Source of the DNA: an uncultured Myxococcales bacterium
GTDB lineage: Bacteria; Myxococcota_A; UBA9042; CAIXZC01
Reading direction: 5' to 3'
Length of the DNA: 64,000 bases
Assembly (NCBI GenBank): GCA_903895725.1
Contig: CAITUV010000005.1
Location: 62,001-126,000, forward strand
Below the pieces are notes generated by a model. The model saw only the letters and a program-made list of their open reading frames with translations, did not search any database and had not been told where the DNA came from. Each line of letters starts with the position of its first letter. The first letter of the stretch is position 1. This document shows positions 7,941 to 17,423 of the stretch, in pieces. The position numbers and the translations under genes are program-made.

Positions 7941-10900
7941 TTACCTTACATACAACCCGTAGAACCGGGTTCCGCACGACGAGCCGTTTCCGTCGGTGTT
8001 GCAGTAGCACTGGGCGTCGGAAATCTGCTTGCCGTCTTCGATGGTGCCGAGACCCTGGTGGTAGCCCGAGTCGCCTCCGTTGAAGCCAAACAGGACCGAG
8101 TCGTCCTGGCCGGGGTCGCCGATGGTCGACGTCTCCTTGAATCCGACCGTTGTGCCCCCGCCTCCGCAGGCCCCCAGGCAGGGGTTGGAATGGGCATCGT
8201 AGGTGAACGGGAACGGCTCGGTCACGCTGCTGACCTTGACCGTGCAGCGGTAGGGGCTGCAGCCTCCGGTCCACGAGTAGTTCTTGAAGCGCCAGCCGAG
8301 CGACTTGGCCCCTTCAGTGCAGCTCCCGAGAAGGACGTAGGAGTTGTTGTCCTGGATGGTCTTGAGGAGCATCTCGCTGCCGGCCACGTCGAAGAAGGCC
8401 TGGTTGCGCATCTCGCTCTTGTCGAGTGCCTCCGAGACTCCCCAGCTCGAGACGTCGCCGGTGAAGGCCGCCTGTCCCCATTTGTTCGACATGGAGTTGA
8501 GCCTGGAAATCAGGGTCCACCCGCCCCCCTCGGTGGTCATGTCACAGTAGACCTTGAACGGCGCACTGGGACCGTTCTTGCCGTCCGTGTCGATCTCCTG
8601 CGGGCCCGAAGGGGTTCCCGGAACTGCGGCCAGCAGAGCGGCACAGCTCACGTACAGGCATCCGTCGTTGACCTTGCCGTCGCAGTCTTCGTCGAAGGCT
8701 TTGTCGCAGTCCTCCTCCGCCCCGGGATTGATGGTCGGGCTGGCATCGTTGCAGTCTCCCCCCGTCTTGGCCGTGAGGGGCGGGTCTGCCTTGCACAGGC
8801 ACTTGGAGCCGGCCGTGATCCCGTATCCGTCCAGGTCGCCGTCGCTGTAGAAGGTCGTGCACCCGTCTGCGCCTTCGGGGTCCACAGCCCCGTCACAGTC
8901 GTTGTCGAGGCCGTCGCAGGCCTCGTCGGTGGCGTTGGCCAGAGGATTGCACGGCTGGGGAACCGCGTTGACGCAGTTGGGGACGCTGTGGGCGCAGACG
9001 CCCAGGCCGCACGACGTGCTGCCGAGCTCTTCGTCCACCAGGCCGTCGCAGTCGTTGTCGAGGCCGTCGCAGGCCTCGGCCTTGACCCCTTCGAACGGGT
9101 TGCACGATGCCGGCTTTCCGCCCACGCAGAGCTTCTGCAAGTGCGTGCATTCGCCCACGCCGCAAGTGACCTCGCCCAGCCCCTCGTCCACGTCGATGTC
9201 GCAGTCGTTGTCCACGCCATCACAGACTTCGGCCGAGGCCCCTTCCTTCGGGTTGCAGTACTTGGTCAGCCCGCCCACGCAGTTGTTCACGGTGTGCTTG
9301 CAGGCCCCCACGCCACACGTGGTGGTGCCGAGGTCTTCGTCCACTGTCCCGTCGCAGTCATTGTCCAGTGCATCGCACACTTCGACCGACTGTCCGGCCA
9401 GCGGGTCGCACTGCTGAGCCACACCGTCCAGGCAGTTTGCGACCGACTTCTGACAGGCACCGAGGCCGCACGTGGTGCTGCCGAGCTCTTCGTCAGTCAT
9501 ACCGTCGCAGTCGTTGTCCTTCCCGTCGCACTTCTCGGGCGAGGCACCTTCGAACGGGTTGCAGACCTGCCACGTTCCGCCCAGGCAGAGCGGAACCGAG
9601 TGGGCGCAGACGCCAAAGCCGCACTTGGCGGTCCCGAGCCCTTCGTCGGTCTCACCATCGCAGTCGTCGTCCACCTTGTTGCAGCTCTCGGCCGCTCCCG
9701 GATGAACCAGGGGGTTGAGGGGGGCACAGTCCTGGGCGTCCGGAGCCTCATCGTCGTCGTCGTCCGCGTCCATGCAGTCCTTGAACCCGTCCAGGTCGGA
9801 GTCCTTAAACCCCTCGTCCACGCCGAGCACACAGTTGTTGTCCTTCCCGTCGCACAGCTCGGCCGCGCCGTGGAAGATCGTCTTGTCGAGCGGGGCACAG
9901 TCGATCGCATCCGGATCGCCGTCTGCGTCGCTGTCCTTGTCGCAGGCATCTCCGAAGCCGTCCTGGTCGCCGTCTTCCTGACCCGGATTGGGAACGGAGG
10001 GGCAGTTGTCGACGCCGTCGTCGAGGCCGTCACCGTCATCGTCCGTGTCGCAGGAATCCCCCTTCCCGTCGTCGTCGAGATCACCCTGGAGCGGGTTCTT
10101 CAGCTCCGGACAGTTGTCCACCGCGTTGGGCACCAGATCGCCGTCCTTGTCCGTGTCGCAGTCGTCACCCACCAGGTCGCCGTCCATGTCCTTCTGGTCG
10201 GGATTGGGCAGGTCGGGGCAGTTGTCCTCCCCGTTGCCGTCGCCGTCGCCGTCGACGTCGCCATCCACACAGTCCGCAATCCCGTCCTTGTCCGCGTCCG
10301 GAAAGCCCTTGTCCACCACCTGGTCGCAGTCGTTATCGAGCCCGTCGCACAGCTCCTTTGCTTTGGGATGGACGAGGGGATCGAGTGGCGCACAGTCCAG
10401 TCCGTCCACCGTACCGTCCTGGTCGTCGTCCTCGTCCACGCAGTCCTTCCAGCCGTCACCGTCGAGGTCCTGGAACCCTTCGTCCACGATGAAGTTGCAG
10501 TTGTTGTCCTTGCCGTCGCATCCCTCCACGTTTCCGGGGAAGGCCTTGTCGTCCTTGGGCAGGCAGTCGTCCACATCCGAGACCTTGTCGTTGTCGTCGT
10601 CCGGGTCGCACTCGTCGCCCACCGTGTCGAGGTCGGCATCCGCCTGCTTGGGGTTGAAGTGGGCGGGGCAGTTGTCGAGCCCGTCCACCACGCCGTCGCC
10701 GTCCTTGTCGTTGACGAGGCAGTCTGCCACGCCGTCCTTGTTGGTATCCTCGAACCCCTCGTCCGCGGTACCGTCGCAGTCGTTGTCCTCGCCGTCGCAC
10801 ACCTCGGCCTTGGCCTCGGGGCCGACGCACTCGGGCACTCCGCCAACGCACTTGAGCGTCCCCGTGCAAGTGCCGAACGTGTTGACCACCGGGCAGTCGG

Positions 10901-11783
10901 TCTCCTGGATGTCGTCGTCCGCCTTGCCGCTGCAATCGTCGTCGAGGCCGTTGCAGATCTCCGCTTCCGGTGTCGCGGCGGAGCAGGGCTGGAGCCCGCC
11001 GGACACGCACTTGCGGGTCCCCGTGCAGGTACCCTGCTCGTTCTCGACGTAGCAGGCCGTCTCCGCACCGGCATCGGTGGCCCACTTGGAACAGGTGCAC
11101 TCGCCGATCACCGGGACGCACTGGAGCACCGGGCCTCGGGTCACGTCAGTCCCGGCCTTGCACGAGTACCCTTGCGGACAGTCGCCATCCTGCTTGCAGG
11201 CCGCACCGCAGAACAGCCCGGACGGTCCCATGTCGACGCACTTCTCGCCGGTATCCACGCCGTTGACATGGCACTCGTCGTTGCTGCCGCAGGGGCGGCA
11301 CAGGCTCACGAGCGGTGCCGCACAAACATAGATCTGGTCCGGCAGGCTCGGGGTGTGGAGCGCACACGTCCAGCCGAACGGGCACTCCTCCACGCAGGTC
11401 TTGCTGCACTTCATCCCGTCCACGGTCTGGATGCAGAAGCCCTCGATGCAGTCGCTCCCCTTCTCACAGTCGGCCCCGGGCTCCCCCGGTCCGGGCGGGA
11501 CGTCGCCTTGCGAGAGGTCGGCCGGCCCCGGTGCATCTCCGGACATCTCGTTTTCCCCGTCCGGAGTGCCCGTCGCTTCGGCCAGCAGGACCGTTTCGGG
11601 CTCCGGGCCCGTGTCGGCCAGGCCACCTGCGTCAGGCAAGTCCAGCACCGAAACATCGCCCTGGGTCACCCCCGCGTCGCCGCTGCACCCGGCACAGGGA
11701 ACCGCCAACACCGCCATCACGCACACAAGACGGCCTGTCTTCCACAGGTTCTTGAGAGGTTTGAAATCGAGCGTACTTTGCAT
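7941..11783 (-). CDS. MopE/thrombospondin-3 repeat lipoprotein with fibrinogen-like C-terminal domain
   Basis: A 1280-residue protein. The signal ends in PCAGC (Cys33), with an acidic linker to about 105. The Cys module shared with three other lipoproteins here (EGFCI, ECPFGWTC, LCRPC) spans about 108-294. About twelve MopE motifs (CDGxDNDCDG) are present. Between about 360 and 630 there are thrombospondin type 3-like calcium repeats (for example DNCPDLPNP and GDDCDTDKDGD). A second block of regularly spaced MopE motifs with CGxGxCxxxxxxC spacers runs to about 1045. The last ~230 residues contain VYCDMTTEGGGWTLI, a hallmark of fibrinogen C-terminal-like domains, which bind glycans or proteins in other families. 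A surface adhesin or matrix component is therefore likely. The ATG at 11783 has GGGGGG six bases upstream. The ATG at 11789 is an alternative. Confidence 0.88.
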   Translation of the reverse strand: MQSTLDFKPLKNLWKTGRLVCVMAVLAVPCAGCSGDAGVTQGDVSVLDLPDAGGLADTGPEPETVLLAEATGTPDGENEMSGDAPGPADLSQGDVPPGPGEPGADCEKGSDCIEGFCIQTVDGMKCSKTCVEECPFGWTCALHTPSLPDQIYVCAAPLVSLCRPCGSNDECHVNGVDTGEKCVDMGPSGLFCGAACKQDGDCPQGYSCKAGTDVTRGPVLQCVPVIGECTCSKWATDAGAETACYVENEQGTCTGTRKCVSGGLQPCSAATPEAEICNGLDDDCSGKADDDIQETDCPVVNTFGTCTGTLKCVGGVPECVGPEAKAEVCDGEDNDCDGTADEGFEDTNKDGVADCLVNDKDGDGVVDGLDNCPAHFNPKQADADLDTVGDECDPDDDNDKVSDVDDCLPKDDKAFPGNVEGCDGKDNNCNFIVDEGFQDLDGDGWKDCVDEDDDQDGTVDGLDCAPLDPLVHPKAKELCDGLDNDCDQVVDKGFPDADKDGIADCVDGDVDGDGDGNGEDNCPDLPNPDQKDMDGDLVGDDCDTDKDGDLVPNAVDNCPELKNPLQGDLDDDGKGDSCDTDDDGDGLDDGVDNCPSVPNPGQEDGDQDGFGDACDKDSDADGDPDAIDCAPLDKTIFHGAAELCDGKDNNCVLGVDEGFKDSDLDGFKDCMDADDDDDEAPDAQDCAPLNPLVHPGAAESCNKVDDDCDGETDEGLGTAKCGFGVCAHSVPLCLGGTWQVCNPFEGASPEKCDGKDNDCDGMTDEELGSTTCGLGACQKSVANCLDGVAQQCDPLAGQSVEVCDALDNDCDGTVDEDLGTTTCGVGACKHTVNNCVGGLTKYCNPKEGASAEVCDGVDNDCDIDVDEGLGEVTCGVGECTHLQKLCVGGKPASCNPFEGVKAEACDGLDNDCDGLVDEELGSTSCGLGVCAHSVPNCVNAVPQPCNPLANATDEACDGLDNDCDGAVDPEGADGCTTFYSDGDLDGYGITAGSKCLCKADPPLTAKTGGDCNDASPTINPGAEEDCDKAFDEDCDGKVNDGCLYVSCAALLAAVPGTPSGPQEIDTDGKNGPSAPFKVYCDMTTEGGGWTLISRLNSMSNKWGQAAFTGDVSSWGVSEALDKSEMRNQAFFDVAGSEMLLKTIQDNNSYVLLGSCTEGAKSLGWRFKNYSWTGGCSPYRCTVKVSSVTEPFPFTYDAHSNPCLGACGGGGTTVGFKETSTIGDPGQDDSVLFGFNGGDSGYHQGLGTIEDGKQISDAQCYCNTDGNGSSCGTRFYGLYVR

Positions 11784-11817
11784 TCCCATCCCCCCGCCGG
11801 AATTCAACGCTTCGCCG

Positions 11818-11877
11818 ATTGTAGCAGAAACAGCGTCCCGGATGCACGGGGTAGCACAGACAGCGGCCTGGATGCAC
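11818..11877 (-). promoter_or_regulatory. Imperfect tandem duplication containing a promoter-like element
   Basis: Segments 11822-11847 and 11852-11877 are imperfect direct repeats with a period of 30 nt (22 of 26 positions identical). Read on the minus strand, the proximal copy ends in TACAAT (11818-11823), a good -10 box about 35 nt before the start codon at 11783, with TGCATC 17 bp further upstream. The distal copy has TACCCC in the -10 position. Confidence 0.45.
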
Positions 11878-11901
11878 TCTGGGTTGCCTGAGGGGAGCGT
11901 T

Positions 11902-13962
11902 CTACTTCGGGCAGGAACCCAGAGTCGTGCAGAAGTCGCAGATGTCGAGGCAGCAGTCGCCATAGTTGAAGCAGAGCGTATCGCACCAGCAGCCGCCGCC
12001 GGAAGAGCCGCACTTGCCGTTGCAGGAGCCGGTGCTGTTCTTGAAGCAGTAGCCGGCGGCGCAGGTCTTGCCCGGCAGACAGCCACAGGTTCCTCCGCAG
12101 CCGTCGGGCTCGTTACACTTCTTGCCCACGCACTGCTGGGGGCAGCATGCGCCGTCTTTCATGCAGGCAGAACCCTGGCCACAACCACAGATCCCGCCGC
12201 AGCCGTTGGGGGCCGTGCAGAGCTGGCCTTCGCAACCGGTCGGTTCGCAGCACCCCTGGAGGTCGGGACACACGTCGCAGATGTTGGTGCAGCAGGAGTT
12301 GGTGAAGAAGCAGGTCTCGTCGCAGCCGCATCCCCCCCCCTGTCCGCCGCATTCGCCGGGCTGGCAGACCTTGTCCCAGATCTGGGAGCACATCCCCCAT
12401 GTCTGGCACTCCTTCCCCTCCGGACAGGTACCGCAAGAACCGCCGCAGCCGTCGTCCCCGCACTCCTTGAAGGTGCAGTTGGGCTTGCAGTTGCAGGCCC
12501 CATTGACACAATCGTAGCCCGCTCCGCATTCACACGGGAATCCGCACCCGTCGTCATCGCCGCATTTGCCGGGAGTACACTTGAACGGGTGACAGCAGAA
12601 TCCCTCTCCCGTGCACTTCCACGGAGGCGGACAGCCGCACTCACCACCACAGCCGTTGTCCTGGCCGCAGGTGCCGTCCCAGGGGCAATCCCCGGCACAG
12701 CAGACGGGGGTTGTCGGGCACTTCTCGCACATATCGGAGCAACAGTCGCCGGCAAATACGCAAGAGGGATCGCACCAGCAGTCCACGCCCGACGTCTCGC
12801 CGCACTTGCCCTCGCACGAGCCGGCCGTCTGCTGCTTGAGGCAGTACCCGCCCAGGCAGTACTGCCCCGCAGGGCAGGGGCCCCCGCACGAGTGGCCGCA
12901 CCCGTCGTCGCCGCACTCCTTCCCGGTGCAGGACCCCGGGCAGACGCACTGGTAATCCCCGTTGCACAGGGTCCCTTCGGCGCAGAACCCGCACGTCCCA
13001 CCGCATCCGTCATCGCCGCATTCCTTGCCATCGCAGTCGATCTTGCAGCAGGTCGTCCCGCCAATGCAGACCGTGCCGGCGGGGCAGGCACCGCAGCTCC
13101 CGCCACACCCGTCGCTTCCGCACGTCTTTCCCTTGCAGTCCGCCACGCACGTGCACAATCCGTCCTGACCGCACACCCCGTTGGGCGGGCACTGGCCGCA
13201 GCTTCCCCCACAGCCGTCGTCCCCGCACTGCTTGCCCAGGCACTGCTTCTTGCAGACGCACTTCCCCTTTGCCGGGTTGCAGAGGAACGGCTCGATGCAC
13301 TCGCCGCAAGTGCCGCCGCAGCCGTCGTCCCCACATTCCTTCCCGAGGCACTTTGCCGGCACGCCCGGGATGCAGACGCCGGCTCCGTCGCACTCGCCGG
13401 CCAGGCATGGGTCCTTCTCCATGCACAGGCTCTCCTTGGGGAGCGGGACCGCAGTGCACTTGCCTTCCTCACAGGCCCACTCCATGCAGACAGGAGGTTC
13501 CCCGGCTTCCTGACATTGAGCGACGGACGTGCAATCCGCCGGAGGCGGTCCGACATCGGTCGAGTCGGGAGCGACATCGCTCGTGGAATCCGGCGAGGAG
13601 AGATCCGGCGGCATATCGGCGTCGCTGCCTTCCGCGTCCGCTGCATCGGGCGGCAACGTGTCAAAGGGACCGACGGCTTCTCCGACGGCATCCCCGCTCA
13701 GTTCGTCGGCATCCCCTTGCAGCTCGGCCGCAGCGTCATCCGCGACCGTTCCATCCGGCTGCGGCACGTCAGGCGGCAAGACATCAGGCGCAATTGCGTC
13801 GGGCACCTGCCCGTCCGTAGAGCCCATGCCGTCGGCCACGATGCCGTCCTCGACGGAGCGCCCGTCCGCGGGGTCACTTCCCTTCCCGCTGCACGCTCCG
13901 GCCAGCGCCACGGCCAGCAGCAGCGCCACGCTCATCCCGGAATGAAGATCCCTCCCCCTCAT
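11902..13962 (-). CDS. Cys-rich lipoprotein with somatomedin-B-like modules
   Basis: A 686-residue protein. The signal ends LAGAC (Cys24), followed by a Pro/Asp-rich linker to about 135. The rest is almost entirely disulfide-type modules. There are several CGDDGCGGxCGxC units, each followed by CxxGxCxC. Three segments near residues 383, 537 and 648 have the spacing CxGKCGxxxGxxCWCDxxC followed by CC and two further Cys, as in somatomedin B domains. No enzyme motif is visible. The reading frame extends four codons upstream to 13974, but GGAGGGAGAA directly precedes the ATG at 13962, so that start is used. The gap to the upstream lipoprotein gene (13997) is only 34 nt, which suggests an operon. 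Confidence 0.86.
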   Translation of the reverse strand: MRGRDLHSGMSVALLLAVALAGACSGKGSDPADGRSVEDGIVADGMGSTDGQVPDAIAPDVLPPDVPQPDGTVADDAAAELQGDADELSGDAVGEAVGPFDTLPPDAADAEGSDADMPPDLSSPDSTSDVAPDSTDVGPPPADCTSVAQCQEAGEPPVCMEWACEEGKCTAVPLPKESLCMEKDPCLAGECDGAGVCIPGVPAKCLGKECGDDGCGGTCGECIEPFLCNPAKGKCVCKKQCLGKQCGDDGCGGSCGQCPPNGVCGQDGLCTCVADCKGKTCGSDGCGGSCGACPAGTVCIGGTTCCKIDCDGKECGDDGCGGTCGFCAEGTLCNGDYQCVCPGSCTGKECGDDGCGHSCGGPCPAGQYCLGGYCLKQQTAGSCEGKCGETSGVDCWCDPSCVFAGDCCSDMCEKCPTTPVCCAGDCPWDGTCGQDNGCGGECGCPPPWKCTGEGFCCHPFKCTPGKCGDDDGCGFPCECGAGYDCVNGACNCKPNCTFKECGDDGCGGSCGTCPEGKECQTWGMCSQIWDKVCQPGECGGQGGGCGCDETCFFTNSCCTNICDVCPDLQGCCEPTGCEGQLCTAPNGCGGICGCGQGSACMKDGACCPQQCVGKKCNEPDGCGGTCGCLPGKTCAAGYCFKNSTGSCNGKCGSSGGGCWCDTLCFNYGDCCLDICDFCTTLGSCPK

Positions 13963-13996
13963 TTCTCCCTCCATGATCGTCCCCGGCGGTCTCCCC

Positions 13997-16900
13997 TCAC
14001 GGGTTCTCCTTGGGAGTCCCGATGCACTTCCCGTTCTCGCAATGGTCGTCCGTGGTGCACGGTGCGCCGTCGTCGCAGGGGATCCCGCTCAGCGGCTCGT
14101 GCAGACACTCGCCCAGGTCACAGGAATCGTCGGTGCAGACGTTGCCGTCGTCGCAGGACTTGGAAATGCCGATGCAGTCCCCGGCAAAGCACTTGTCCTG
14201 GCCGGTGCAGAGATCCCCGTCGTTGCATGGAAGACCGTTCTTCGGAATTACCGTGCATTTCCCATCGATGCACGAGTTCGCCAGGCACTGGGTGCCGGTG
14301 CCGCACTCCCAGTCGAACTTGCACGTGGCGGGAATCATGCAAAGACCATCCACGCACTCCTCGCCGGGATCGCAGGTTCCGCAGCTTCCGCCGCAACCGT
14401 CCGCACCACAGTGCAACAGGAAGCAGTCCGGCACGCAGTCACAGCTTCCGAAGATGCACTCCTCCGGCTTGGTGCAGGTCCCGCAGCTCCCGCCACAGCC
14501 GTCCGGACCGCAGTCGGCCAGGAAGCAGTCCGGCACGCACTCGCAGATCCCGTCCTTGCACTCGTTTGGCGACAGGCAGGTACCGCAGGTACCGCCGCAG
14601 GCATCGTCGCCGCACTCCTTACCGTCGCACTGCGGTTCGCATGTGCAGACGCCGCCGATGCATTCCTCGAACGCACCGCCGCAATAGCCGCAAGTGCTCC
14701 CGCCAATACCGCAGTGGTCCTTGGTGGGCGGGTCCACGCAATCACCGTTGCCCAGGCAGCAGCCCGAACAGTTCGCCCCGTTGCAGCCACCCTCGCAGAG
14801 CCCCGCAGCGCACACGGCACCATTGATGCACGGCTCCTTGAACACGAGCCTCAGGCACCCCGCCTTCACCTCCGTGCATTCCCAGACGTCGTTCCCGACG
14901 CACGACTTGGAACCGATCACCGTGCAGGTACTCTGGCACTGGCATGTCCCGGCAACACAGGTATCAGGAGTTTGACACGGAGCGCAGGCCGCTCCTCCCT
15001 TGCCACACTTCTGGTCGGACTGGCTCGGGATGGCCAGGCAAGTCGCCTGGCCGTCGCAGCATCCCGCACAGTTGTCCGCGGTGCACCCCTTGCATTCCAG
15101 TCCGGTCTCCGCCTCTCGGGGCTTGCCACAGATCTCGCCCTTTCCCTTGACGGTGACGCCGCCGATACAAGCTTCCACGCAGGTCCAGGATCCGTTGGCC
15201 ATGCCTCCGCATGATGCGGACAGCACGTCCGACCCCAAAGGCAGCCAGGGGTCGCCACTGAGGGCATCGCAGATCGCATTGGCCAGACTGGTGAGCGCGT
15301 CCTCGAGTCCCAACGCATCGACCACGGCCCCGACGATGCCGCTGACCGCGTCGTAGACCAGCCCGGTGACCGTGTCCATCTTCTCCCGGTCGAAGTCATA
15401 CTGTTTGAATGCGCTCGAGGCCAGCGGAATGGAGGCCCCGAGCTTGTTCGTGAGCATCTCCTTGATCTGGTCCATCAGGCTGCCGATGAGGGAACCCAGC
15501 CCGGCGCTGCACAACTTCGAGCCAAGCAGAATCTTCACGTAGGCCTTGGCCTGCGCCGTTCCTCCAAGCTCGAGCGCCAGAGGGCTGGCCTCGACCTTCA
15601 TCTCGCCGATGTCGGGCAGAAACTCCGCGATCATCCCGACGAGATCGGTCAGCGCCGAGATGGCGTTGGACAACGAGCTGAGGAAGTTGATCACCTGGCC
15701 CACGATGGGAAGGGTGTTGAGCGGCCACCAGTCGAACCAGCCGAGATAGTCGGCCGCGATGGAGTTGATCTCGGCCACCTGGGATGCAATGTCCGCGATG
15801 TCGAGCGCCGCGCAAAGAACCCCGAGCAACGTGGCTGCCTGGCCCGGAGTGAGCGCACAGGCACCGGCAAACGGTGCCCCGTCCCCCGGAACCAAACCGC
15901 TGTCCAGCGCCTGGAGCTTCTCCAACACCTCGTCCAGGCCGTTGGCCAGGGCGATCTGCTCGAACGCTGCCCGCCCCTCCGGCTCCATCTTCGAGAATGC
16001 CTCGGCAAATGCCTGGCGGTGCGTGATGAACGAGTCGCGGGCCACCTCCATCATGCCTTGGACCGCTGCGGCCTGTTCCGGCGTCGCAGAAAAGACCCCC
16101 AGGAACGTGTCGAGCTTCTCCGGGTAGGCCACCAACGCCTTCTCGAGCAGCTCCATGGCCAACAGCACCTTGCTCCCGGGGTCTGGCGAAGCCTCAGGAA
16201 GCGGCAGGACCTCGAAGTCCCATTCTTCCGCAGACTCCCCGTCGAGCTCGAGTTGGAGCTTCACGGTCCCGGGCTTGTCCAGTTCCGGCGGAACGACGAA
16301 CGTGGCATAGCCGGGAAGCCCGCGCACCGGCACCAGGGGCTTTGCCCCATCGAAAACCACGGTTGCGGTCCTGGACGGATCGAGCAGCAGCGGATGGATG
16401 ATCCGAACCTTGCGGCCCAGACTCCCCTGTACCGGCCAGAGCACTTCCGGGGCCGGCAGACCGCCTGCCACGGCATTCTCGATCAGGCCGAGATCGTCGG
16501 CCCGCAGGCGGTTGTCCAGGTCCACATCGGCCCGCATGAACGCTTCCTTGGAGAGCAGCTTCTCCCCGTCGAGATGGGCCTTTGCCACATCCCAGTCCGC
16601 CTGGGCCACCTCTCCATTGCCGTCCACGTCACCCACCAGGAACTTGCCTCCGGCAGGAAACACGCGAATCAACGTGCCGGCCGTCGTCGAGTCACCACCC
16701 GCATCGGTGGCAGTAACCGACACCAGGTAGAACCCTTCCTTGGCATAGGAGACCGATTGGACCGCCCCATCGGCCGGAGTTCCAGGCGCAGCCTCGCCCC
16801 CATCGAGATCCCACACATACTTCACATCCTGGCCCGGCTTACCGCGCCCCTGCACGACTTCGAGGTCAAAGGACTGGCCGACTTCCCCCATCGTGGCTGT

Positions 16901-17242
16901 GGCCCGCAGATTCACGGTGAACTTCTCCGCCTTGTACGGCGGCGGCATGAACGCATGCGGGAACGACTTGACCTCTGCGCCTGTGAGGTCCTCCGGCAAC
17001 GGCAAGTCACCGGGTTCCGGCTGATCGGGCAGAACCCCGTCGGGAGCGACGTCGGGAAGCCGGCCCTCTCCGACAGGAACGTCGGCAACGGCCGAATCCG
17101 GCTGGTCGGCCAGTTCGCCGGTGACATCCACCGGAGCATCAGCCTGCTCTTCCTTGTCTGTTCCCCCGCACGAAACGCAGGCCAGGCAAACAGCCAGCAG
17201 CACGGGGCGGAACCCCTCAAACATCCCCCTGATAGTCCTCAT
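13997..17242 (-). CDS. PKD and dockerin-like lipoprotein with Cys-rich tail
   Basis: A 1081-residue protein. The signal ends near LACVSC (Cys25), with an acidic linker to about 95. Residues ~108-196 resemble a PKD domain (YVWDLDGG, then GFYLVSVTATDAGG). Residues ~203-261 form a paired EF-hand-like segment, GDVDGNGEVAQADW then RADVDLDNRLRADDLGLIE, which matches the layout of type I dockerin. About 300 mostly helical residues follow without a recognised domain. The last ~380 residues are Cys modules (CGxDGCGGSCGTC, CDDGNVCTDDSC). Dockerins bind cohesins in cellulosomes. No cohesin is seen here, so the segment may simply bind calcium. AAGGAGG five bases before the ATG at 17242 fixes the start, and the frame upstream of it is rejected. 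Confidence 0.85.
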   Translation of the reverse strand: MRTIRGMFEGFRPVLLAVCLACVSCGGTDKEEQADAPVDVTGELADQPDSAVADVPVGEGRLPDVAPDGVLPDQPEPGDLPLPEDLTGAEVKSFPHAFMPPPYKAEKFTVNLRATATMGEVGQSFDLEVVQGRGKPGQDVKYVWDLDGGEAAPGTPADGAVQSVSYAKEGFYLVSVTATDAGGDSTTAGTLIRVFPAGGKFLVGDVDGNGEVAQADWDVAKAHLDGEKLLSKEAFMRADVDLDNRLRADDLGLIENAVAGGLPAPEVLWPVQGSLGRKVRIIHPLLLDPSRTATVVFDGAKPLVPVRGLPGYATFVVPPELDKPGTVKLQLELDGESAEEWDFEVLPLPEASPDPGSKVLLAMELLEKALVAYPEKLDTFLGVFSATPEQAAAVQGMMEVARDSFITHRQAFAEAFSKMEPEGRAAFEQIALANGLDEVLEKLQALDSGLVPGDGAPFAGACALTPGQAATLLGVLCAALDIADIASQVAEINSIAADYLGWFDWWPLNTLPIVGQVINFLSSLSNAISALTDLVGMIAEFLPDIGEMKVEASPLALELGGTAQAKAYVKILLGSKLCSAGLGSLIGSLMDQIKEMLTNKLGASIPLASSAFKQYDFDREKMDTVTGLVYDAVSGIVGAVVDALGLEDALTSLANAICDALSGDPWLPLGSDVLSASCGGMANGSWTCVEACIGGVTVKGKGEICGKPREAETGLECKGCTADNCAGCCDGQATCLAIPSQSDQKCGKGGAACAPCQTPDTCVAGTCQCQSTCTVIGSKSCVGNDVWECTEVKAGCLRLVFKEPCINGAVCAAGLCEGGCNGANCSGCCLGNGDCVDPPTKDHCGIGGSTCGYCGGAFEECIGGVCTCEPQCDGKECGDDACGGTCGTCLSPNECKDGICECVPDCFLADCGPDGCGGSCGTCTKPEECIFGSCDCVPDCFLLHCGADGCGGSCGTCDPGEECVDGLCMIPATCKFDWECGTGTQCLANSCIDGKCTVIPKNGLPCNDGDLCTGQDKCFAGDCIGISKSCDDGNVCTDDSCDLGECLHEPLSGIPCDDGAPCTTDDHCENGKCIGTPKENP

Positions 17243-17423
17243 CCAGGCCTCCTTCGCTTCGGGACAAGTGTAAGTCTTGCCTGGAAGTGCGAGCTCTGTC
17301 AACTGGAGCACATGGCGCGCAGACAGACCAAATGGAGGGAAGTCGGCGAGGCGCCCCAGTGCCCCCCGAACGACTGTTCGAGTCCTGCGGAGTCAAGCGG
17401 GCAGCCCGGGACCAGTCCTCCCA

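Noticed and set aside
7671..11891. Open frame of 1406 codons on the plus strand
   Set aside because: It is antisense to the MopE/fibrinogen-like gene. The translation is Val/Ala/Arg low-complexity created by the regular Cys/Asp codons opposite, with no ribosome site or domain.
11353..14826. Open frame of 1157 codons on the plus strand
   Set aside because: It runs across two minus-strand lipoprotein genes and their intergenic gap and has no protein-like features.
17267..17302. TTGACA at 17297-17302 (minus strand) as promoter of the PKD/dockerin gene
   Set aside because: The nearest good -10 box (TACACT, 17267-17272) is 24 bp away, too far for a standard sigma70 promoter.
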